From NCBI GenBank assembly GCA_021820465.1, contig JAKADP010000016.1:1-39312 (forward strand): a DNA stretch of 39,312 nt, given 5' to 3'. A program made the translations under genes and the position numbers. The notes under the pieces are model-generated. The model made no database searches, was not told the origin of the DNA, and saw only the letters and a program-made list of their open reading frames with translations. Numbering within the stretch: position 1 is the stretch's first letter; every line of letters starts with the position of its first letter. Source of the DNA: Bacillota bacterium. GTDB lineage: Bacteria > Bacillota > Sulfobacillia > Sulfobacillales > JAIMBI01. Below, piece by piece: positions 34,199 through 39,312 of this stretch.

Positions 34199-34563
34199 TG
34201 TGTTTCCGCCTTCCACTCGCCATCGTTGCCCGGCCGCTCCGCCACCAACTGGCACCACCGTGAATCGTCCGTGGTGCTGGGAAGCACGAGGCCGGTCCCC
34301 TCCGTCCCGCCGCCCGCGAGCACGGCGGCTTCGTGACGCTGGGCCCCATGGAGTCGGACTGATCCCGCCGCCGCAGCGACACGCCCGCGAGCAGGATGGG
34401 CATTGATTCGCTGGTGCCGCGCGGTATTCCTTCTGCCACGTCGGGCGGCCGCCGGCCAGGTTGACGTGGCCTCCCCACTCCCTCGCTCTGGCTCAGGCAG
34501 CCGCCCGAGCGTGTTGTGCACGCGATCAATTTCTGTTAGAAGTTGTATGACACGCTCCGCTTG
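34123..34563 (-). pseudogene. Frame-disrupted reading frame upstream of the beta-helix/AAA+ gene
   Basis: Coding-like segments occur here in different frames. One frame starts at ATG 34563 with a good helix (MQAERVIQLLTEIDRVHNTL). Around 34480-34390 the coding signal (third-position G/C) moves to another frame that includes VNLAGGRPTWQKEYR and a CPSC-x4-CRC cysteine cluster. Around 34340-34200 it is strong again in the first frame (GTGLVLPSTTDDSRWCQLV), which runs to a stop at 34123 overlapping the start of the large gene. This suggests a small gene or an N-terminal extension of the large protein broken by compensating single-base changes, or sequence errors. Ribosome binding sites are weak, and it may be non-coding. 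Confidence 0.3.
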
Positions 34564-34628
34564 CATGGAAAGCCGCATTCGCTCGCCGCGCCGCACTTGC
34601 CTTGGTGGGGATACGCAGGCCGCTCAGC

Positions 34629-34649
34629 GACTCCCCGATCGGGGGAGTC
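34629..34649. promoter_or_regulatory. 8-bp palindromic hairpin upstream of the 126-aa gene
   Basis: GACTCCCC (34629-34636) and GGGGAGTC (34642-34649) pair perfectly around a GATCG loop, 25 bases before the ATG at 34675. It could be an operator, an mRNA 5' hairpin or a terminator for transcription entering from the left. No T-run follows. Confidence 0.45.
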
Positions 34650-34674
34650 CGAGTCATTGAGAAAGGATTGAGCG

Positions 34675-35055
34675 ATGACCATTCGGCGGACAGTCGTGGG
34701 GAAGATCGTCGAGGCCCTGGACGGGCCCAGGCTGAAGCGACTGCGCTTCGGCACCCTCAGCATCGACGACCAGGGAATCCACTTCCAGACCCGCATCATG
34801 CTGATCCCCGCGTATGCATGGCACCTTCCGTGGGATGAGGTCGCGGACATCCAGTTGGGGAACGACACCGCAAGACGCTTGAACGCCACCTTAACGTGGT
34901 GGGGGTCGTATCAGGCCACTCATGTCACCATCGTGGACACCGAAGCGCGTCATCACGGCTTCATCGTGCCCAAAGTACCCCATGAACGGGTGCACAACGT
35001 GTTTCTCCCCTCGATGCCGCGATGGAATGGTGGAACCGGCCCGCGTCAAGCGTAA
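34675..35055 (+). CDS. Unknown small protein (126 aa)
   Basis: Not recognised. The ATG at 34675 has AAAGGA seven bases upstream. The product is mainly beta-strand-like: TVVGKIVEAL, LRFGTLSIDDQGIHFQTRIMLIP, then a Trp-rich middle (WHLPWDEVADIQLGN, TLTWWGSYQATHVTIVD) and a basic end. The alternation of strands and the LPWDEV motif recall bacterial PH-like domains, but this is only an impression. No signal peptide, membrane helix or cysteines. It is the only + strand gene in 30738-39312. A strong hairpin terminator lies downstream. Confidence 0.72.
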   Translation: MTIRRTVVGKIVEALDGPRLKRLRFGTLSIDDQGIHFQTRIMLIPAYAWHLPWDEVADIQLGNDTARRLNATLTWWGSYQATHVTIVDTEARHHGFIVPKVPHERVHNVFLPSMPRWNGGTGPRQA

Positions 35056-35138
35056 CGGCCGGCGTGAGGCGTCGGGGATCCCTGGCGGCCGCAGCCGCAG
35101 ACACCCGTTCGCGATGGCTCTCCTCCCTAGGGGGCGTC

Positions 35139-35164
35139 GGCCCGGCTGACAAATCAGCCGGGCC
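35139..35164. terminator. Perfect 11-bp hairpin, likely bidirectional terminator
   Basis: GGCCCGGCTGA (35139-35149) and TCAGCCGGGCC (35154-35164) pair perfectly with a CAAA loop. It sits between the stop of the 126-aa gene (35055) and the convergent spoVR stop (35276). It lacks a T-run, but its position and stability make a terminator the best explanation. No gene is seen in the rest of the 220-base gap. Confidence 0.65.
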
Positions 35165-35275
35165 GCCCGCACACTGAGCGCCGGAGCGGCTCCCGGCCTG
35201 CCCCCCGGTGCCCGGCGCGGCACCCATCGCCGCGCGGGTGCGGGGTCCGGCTTGGCGGTGCGCTCGCTCACCGGG

Positions 35276-36601
35276 TCACAGCATCAGCTTGGTGTTGGCC
35301 TTGCCGTCATAGGACAGCACCACGCGCCGGCTCTGGCCGCTGGGTGCGTCCAGCAGGCGCGTTTCGAGGTGGACCGGGCGGCCCCACAGCGCGGCCACGT
35401 GGCGCAGTGCCCGCTCCGCGTAGGGAATGTCCAAATCCTGACCCTCGTGCCGGTGGATGAGATACAGCTCGCGGCGCCGGTGGAAGTCCCCGTCTTCGAC
35501 GTGCAGCACCGGAATCCCGCCGTGGGTGAGTTCCTGCACCAGCTGCTGGCGCACCACCTGCCAGGAGGTTGATTTGACCTCCACCTGGTTTTGGCGAACG
35601 CCCCAGGTGTAAAGGTCCAGTGATTTGACCAAGTCTTCGGTGAGGTAGTTGCGGACAAATGACACGTCGTCGTCCACCTCCCGAGCCAGCCACACCGCGT
35701 CCGGCCCCCCGCTCGCATTCAGGTGCTCAAAGATCCGGTATCCCACCAGGTACGGGTTTAACCCGAGGTGGCCCGGCTGCAGGACCGAGGCATGCAGCCG
35801 GGCAAAGTCCACGGCGTCTGCGTCTGACAGATCCAAGACCCGCATGATCCGGGTGTGCCAGTACGTGGCCCAGCCCTCGTTCATGATTTTGGTGCGGATC
35901 TGGGGCCAAAAGTACTGCATCTCCACCCGCACCATCGACAGCACGTCCCGCTCCCAGTCCTCTAGGTCCGGCGCGTGCTCGGCCAAAAAGCCCAGCACAT
36001 CGGGATTGGCCTCGGCCGTCTTCCCCGACCGCTCCCCTGGGGGTGGACTGGGCTCCAGGTCCCGATAGGGGTCGGGGGCGAGGCCGGCCGCCTGGGGCGC
36101 GCGCCTGGGAGAGGCGTCCGGCGCCGGCCAATCGACATGCTCCGCCAGCGCCAGGGCGGCATCCAGCAGCTGCTCGACCCTCCTGCTTCCGTGGTCAAAC
36201 TCATATTGGCGCACCCGCTCGGCGTGGCGCGCCACCTGCTCCGTCATGTCGGCCGGCGTGCTGCGAAAGCATTGGTTGTGGGCAAAAAAATCTACGTGGC
36301 CCATAACGTGAGCCATGACAAACACGTCTTCGAGCGGCGTATTGGTGTCCAGCAGGAATGCGTAGGCGGGATTGGCGTTGACCACCATCTCGTAAAGCTT
36401 GGCCAGGCCGTAGTCGTAGCGGGTCTTCATCGCATGAAATGCCTTCCCGTAGCTCCAGTGGTTCATCCGCCCCGGGACCAAGTACGCGGCAAACTCGTAC
36501 AGGACGGAGGCCGGCACCTGTTCAAACTGGACGGGCCACGGATCAAGCCCCAGTCTTTTGGCCGCCTCCCAAATGGTGTGTGCGTCAGGAAGCCGGCTCA
36601 T
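35276..36601 (-). CDS. spoVR: SpoVR family protein
   Basis: SpoVR (YcgB in enterobacteria), linked to spore cortex formation in Bacillus and co-regulated with the PrkA kinase. The 441-aa product contains the family landmarks GRMNHWSYGKAFHAMKTRYDYGL, VMAHVMGHVDFFAHN, MNEGWATYWHTRIM and the LNPYLVGYRIFEHL region. A Pro/Ala-rich, apparently disordered linker interrupts it around residues 160-200. The ATG at 36601 has GGGGGTGG upstream and lies within the last 17 bases of yhbH, so translation is coupled. Its biochemical activity is not established in the family. Confidence 0.96.
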   Translation of the reverse strand: MSRLPDAHTIWEAAKRLGLDPWPVQFEQVPASVLYEFAAYLVPGRMNHWSYGKAFHAMKTRYDYGLAKLYEMVVNANPAYAFLLDTNTPLEDVFVMAHVMGHVDFFAHNQCFRSTPADMTEQVARHAERVRQYEFDHGSRRVEQLLDAALALAEHVDWPAPDASPRRAPQAAGLAPDPYRDLEPSPPPGERSGKTAEANPDVLGFLAEHAPDLEDWERDVLSMVRVEMQYFWPQIRTKIMNEGWATYWHTRIMRVLDLSDADAVDFARLHASVLQPGHLGLNPYLVGYRIFEHLNASGGPDAVWLAREVDDDVSFVRNYLTEDLVKSLDLYTWGVRQNQVEVKSTSWQVVRQQLVQELTHGGIPVLHVEDGDFHRRRELYLIHRHEGQDLDIPYAERALRHVAALWGRPVHLETRLLDAPSGQSRRVVLSYDGKANTKLML

Positions 36602-37739
36602 GGTTCCACCCCCCTGCCTCGGGCTGGAAGAAGCGCCGCAGGGCCCGCAGCACGTCCGGCGCCTGGGCGATCGCCACCGTCCGAAACCGGGGATGCTGGA
36701 CCTTGTTAAAAGCCGTCATCAGCGTGGAGGCATAGCCTCCCTCACGAATTTCGGCGTATCCAAACAGGCTGACCGACGGCAGCATCTCCTCCAGCAGCTC
36801 CACCGTGTGCCGGTTGTCTGCGTCCGACCAGTTGTCCCCATCCGAAAAGTGAAACGGGTACACATTCCACTGAGAGGCCGGATAGCGGGTCCCCATCAGC
36901 GTGCGGCACAGCTCATAGGCCGACGACACCTTGGTGCCTCCGCTCTCGCCCAGCTGAAAGAAGCTCTCCTCATCCACGACCCGGGCCTGGGTGTGGTGCA
37001 CGATAAACACCACATCCACCTGGCGGTAGCATGTGCGCAGGAACCGCAGCATCCAAAAGAAAAAGGCGCGCGTCATCCGCTTTTTGAAATCCCCCATCGA
37101 TCCGGAGACGTCGCGCATGGCAATTACGACCGCTGAGCCCACCTGGCGGCGGTCCTCGACCCAGGTTTTAAAGCGCAGGTCGTCGGGCCGAAGGTTGTGG
37201 ATGCGCGGCCCGCCCGCGTCGCGCGCATTGCGCATCAGGTTGGCCTTGAGCGTGCGCCGCTTGTCCAGGTTGCCCAGCAGCCCCACCTTCCGGATATCGC
37301 GAAACACCGGCCCCGCCTGCTCAAGCGAGCGCCCCCCGCGGGGCTCCAGGTAAGGCAGTCGGAAGTCCGGAAACAAAAGCCCCGCCACCTCGTCCACCGT
37401 GACCTCGACGTCGTAGACGTCGGCCCCGGGTGCATCCCCGCCGTCGCCCCCCGGGTCCGCACGAGGGGTGGGCAACCGGCCCAGCACCTCGCCGGGCTCG
37501 GTCCCCCCCGGCCCCTGGCCAGTGTGGTCTCCTCGCCACGGGTCGAAGCGGAACTTGAACTCCTCGAGGTTTCTGAGGGGCACGCGCACCACTTGGCGTC
37601 CGTCCGAGGCAATAATGGCCTCTTCCGTCACGAGATCCCCCAGCCGCTCGCGCAGCGCGGCCTTTATCCGCGCTAAATGCCGAGCCTGATCGACCGGCCC
37701 CTTGCGCTGCAGGGACCAATCCTGCCCTAATCGCGCCAC
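36585..37739 (-). CDS. yhbH: YhbH family protein (DUF444, VWA-like)
   Basis: YhbH/YeaH family sporulation-associated protein of 384 residues with a von Willebrand factor A-type domain; the metal-binding MIDAS motif DVSGS is at 210-214. Other family motifs are HNLRPDDLRFKTWVEDRR, SYELCRTL-like AYELCRTLM, and FHFSDGDNWSDAD. The start is GTG 37739, with GGGGAGGTG five bases upstream; the open frame above it overlaps the end of ftsK and is not coding-like. It overlaps spoVR by 17 bases. In other bacteria it works with PrkA and SpoVR in a starvation or sporulation pathway. Confidence 0.95.
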   Translation of the reverse strand: MARLGQDWSLQRKGPVDQARHLARIKAALRERLGDLVTEEAIIASDGRQVVRVPLRNLEEFKFRFDPWRGDHTGQGPGGTEPGEVLGRLPTPRADPGGDGGDAPGADVYDVEVTVDEVAGLLFPDFRLPYLEPRGGRSLEQAGPVFRDIRKVGLLGNLDKRRTLKANLMRNARDAGGPRIHNLRPDDLRFKTWVEDRRQVGSAVVIAMRDVSGSMGDFKKRMTRAFFFWMLRFLRTCYRQVDVVFIVHHTQARVVDEESFFQLGESGGTKVSSAYELCRTLMGTRYPASQWNVYPFHFSDGDNWSDADNRHTVELLEEMLPSVSLFGYAEIREGGYASTLMTAFNKVQHPRFRTVAIAQAPDVLRALRRFFQPEAGGWNHEPAS

Positions 37740-37812
37740 TGGCACCTCCCCGCGGTCCTCCGCGACGCTGGAGGCTATGCGGACCGGGCAGTCTCTGTGC
37801 CAGTCCGAGGCG

Positions 37813-39312
37813 CTAGTCGTCGGGTCCGGCGGCGGACTCGGCGCCACCCCCGTACCGCCGGTGGAATTCCTCCGGGGACAGGCGGACTTCTCGCCCCCGC
37901 GCGCCGTCAGCAGGGCTCACGTAGCCCAGCTCCTCCATGCGGTCCACCAGCCGCGCGGCACGGGTGTACCCCACCCGCATCCGCCGCTGCAGCAACGAGG
38001 CCGAGGCTTGGCGGTTTTCCACCACGACGGCCAGTGCCTCGACAAAGCGGCTGTCCTCCTCCTCGCGACTCGCCGGGGCGTCGTCGTCGCCCACTGCGGT
38101 CCAGGGGAGCTGGTCATCGGGAGGACGAGTGCCGGGGTCCAGGGCCCGCAGGACGTTCTCGATCTCGGTCTCCTGCACGAATGCCCCCTGAATGCGCTGG
38201 GGCTTGGCGGCACCCACTGGGTGAAACAGCATGTCCCCCCGCCCCAAGAGCCGCTCGGCCCCCGCGGTATCCAGGATGGTCCGCGAGTCTACCTGGCTCG
38301 AGACGGCAAAGGCAATGCGGCTCGGGATATTGGCCTTAATGGTGCCGGTGATGACGTCCACAGACGGCCGCTGGGTGGCGACCACCAGGTGCAGGCCGGC
38401 CGCGCGGGCCATCTGAGCCAGGCGGGCGATGGACTGCTCCACCTCAATGGGAGCCACCATCATGAGGTCCGCCAGCTCGTCGATCACGATGACGTAATAC
38501 GGCAGCGGCTCGTCCGCCGCACGGTTGTAGCGCGCAATGTCGCGAGCCCCCGACGCGGCAAACAGCTGATACCGCCGCTCCATCTCGGCCACGGCCCACT
38601 TGAGCGCGCGGCTCGCCCGCTTGGGATCGGTCACCACGCCATCCACCAAGTGGGGCAGCCGGCCGTAAATCGACAGCTCCACCACCTTCGGATCAATCAG
38701 GATAAGCCGCAGCTGATCCGGTCCGGCCTTGTACACCAGGCTCAGGATGAGGCTGTTGATGAGGACACTTTTGCCGGACCCCGTGGCCCCGGCCACCAGG
38801 AGGTGCGGCATGGCGTCGAGCGCGGCCACCACCGGCTGGCCCGCGATATCTTTGCCGAGGGCCACCGTGAGGGGCGACGGGCTCTCGCGGAAGGCCCGCG
38901 ACTCCAACACCTCCCTCAGGGCCACGATGGCCACCTCTTCGTTGGCAATCTCGATGCCGATGGCGCTCTTGCCGGGAATGGGAGCCTCCAGCCGCACCCC
39001 CGTGGCGGCAAGCGACAGCGCAATGTCGTCCGAGAGGTTGAGGATTTTGGATACCTTGACCCCGGGCGGTGGCACGATCTCAAACCGAGTCACCGCAGGT
39101 CCCTGACTCACATCCGCCAGGCGCACGACGACGCCAAACTGCCTCAAGGTCTCCACGAGAATCTGCCCCCGCTCCGCCGCGGTGCGGCCGCGCCCGGGGC
39201 CCCGGGGCACAGGGGCGTTCAGCAGCGCCAGCGACGGCGGGCGATAGGAGCCTGATGGCGCGGGCGCGAGGGGGAGTGGCGCCGCGGGCGGCCGCACGTC
39301 GGGCGCCCGGGG
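37813..39312 (-). CDS. ftsK: FtsK/SpoIIIE DNA translocase (partial, N-terminus outside window)
   Basis: C-terminal 499 residues of a septum-located DNA pump that clears chromosomal DNA during division or into the forespore. The frame is open to the window edge, so the membrane domain lies beyond it. Visible parts: the alpha/beta motor with Walker A GATGSGKS, Walker B VIVIDELADLMM and ATQRPSVDVITG, then a C-terminal winged-helix gamma domain (SASLLQRRMRVGYTRAARLVDRMEELG) that reads polar DNA sequences. It is followed after 73 bases by yhbH. Whether it is FtsK or SpoIIIE in function cannot be told from the fragment. Confidence 0.96.
   Translation of the reverse strand, partial: PRAPDVRPPAAPLPLAPAPSGSYRPPSLALLNAPVPRGPGRGRTAAERGQILVETLRQFGVVVRLADVSQGPAVTRFEIVPPPGVKVSKILNLSDDIALSLAATGVRLEAPIPGKSAIGIEIANEEVAIVALREVLESRAFRESPSPLTVALGKDIAGQPVVAALDAMPHLLVAGATGSGKSVLINSLILSLVYKAGPDQLRLILIDPKVVELSIYGRLPHLVDGVVTDPKRASRALKWAVAEMERRYQLFAASGARDIARYNRAADEPLPYYVIVIDELADLMMVAPIEVEQSIARLAQMARAAGLHLVVATQRPSVDVITGTIKANIPSRIAFAVSSQVDSRTILDTAGAERLLGRGDMLFHPVGAAKPQRIQGAFVQETEIENVLRALDPGTRPPDDQLPWTAVGDDDAPASREEEDSRFVEALAVVVENRQASASLLQRRMRVGYTRAARLVDRMEELGYVSPADGARGREVRLSPEEFHRRYGGGAESAAGPDD

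Noticed and set aside
34380-34420. CPSC-x4-CRC cluster as a zinc ribbon
   Set aside because: It appears in only one of the competing frames, with no start codon or clean coding context. It is reported only as part of the frame-disruption finding.

Overview
The window is a GC-rich, gene-dense stretch of a bacterial chromosome. It looks like a high-GC spore-forming member of the Firmicutes (Symbiobacterium, Thermaerobacter or Sulfobacillus type). The evidence is the core order ftsK ... rodZ ... cinA ... recA-recX ... ymdB on one strand, together with spore-associated genes: a PdaB-like deacetylase, prkA, spoVR and yhbH. GTG and TTG starts are common. The genus is an inference; no rRNA, tRNA, CRISPR array or insertion sequence was recognised.

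Layout, left to right. 103-351 is a small unknown + strand gene. 373-9362 is a tightly packed minus-strand operon, transcribed right to left: membrane protein, short FtsH-like protease, cinA, DEAD-box RNA helicase, recA, recX, unknown, ymdB, M19 dipeptidase. 9471-10721 is an MFS transporter and 10951-11709 (+) a PdaB-like deacetylase. 11706-17923 (minus) holds acyl-CoA dehydrogenase, asnS, rodZ, wrbA, a D-Ala-D-Ala carboxypeptidase and a DapB homologue. 18110-20395 (+) holds a Lon-N domain protein, a stand-alone AsnC-type HTH and an FAD amine oxidase; an S9 peptidase converges on it (20331-22511). 22719-24274 (+) encodes a Dabb-VOC fusion and a LigB-like dioxygenase.

24322-24651 (minus) is the most notable gene. 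It is an AhpD-like carboxymuconolactone decarboxylase-fold protein whose catalytic CxxC motif reads C-x-x-TGA. A hairpin with the geometry of a bacterial SECIS element lies just downstream, so it is a strong selenoprotein candidate. It has its own good sigma-A-type promoter.

24909-39312 carries prkA (minus), a heterodimeric ABC exporter (+), a very large beta-helix protein fused to two CbbX/SpoVK-type AAA+ modules (minus), a small unknown gene (+), and the series ftsK-yhbH-spoVR (minus, ftsK running off the window). PrkA, YhbH and SpoVR form a known functional set. The beta-helix/AAA+ protein lies between prkA and the other two and may act with them.

Compared with the usual Firmicute order (ftsK, rodZ, pgsA, cinA, recA, rny, ymdB), pgsA and rny are absent and many unrelated genes are interleaved.
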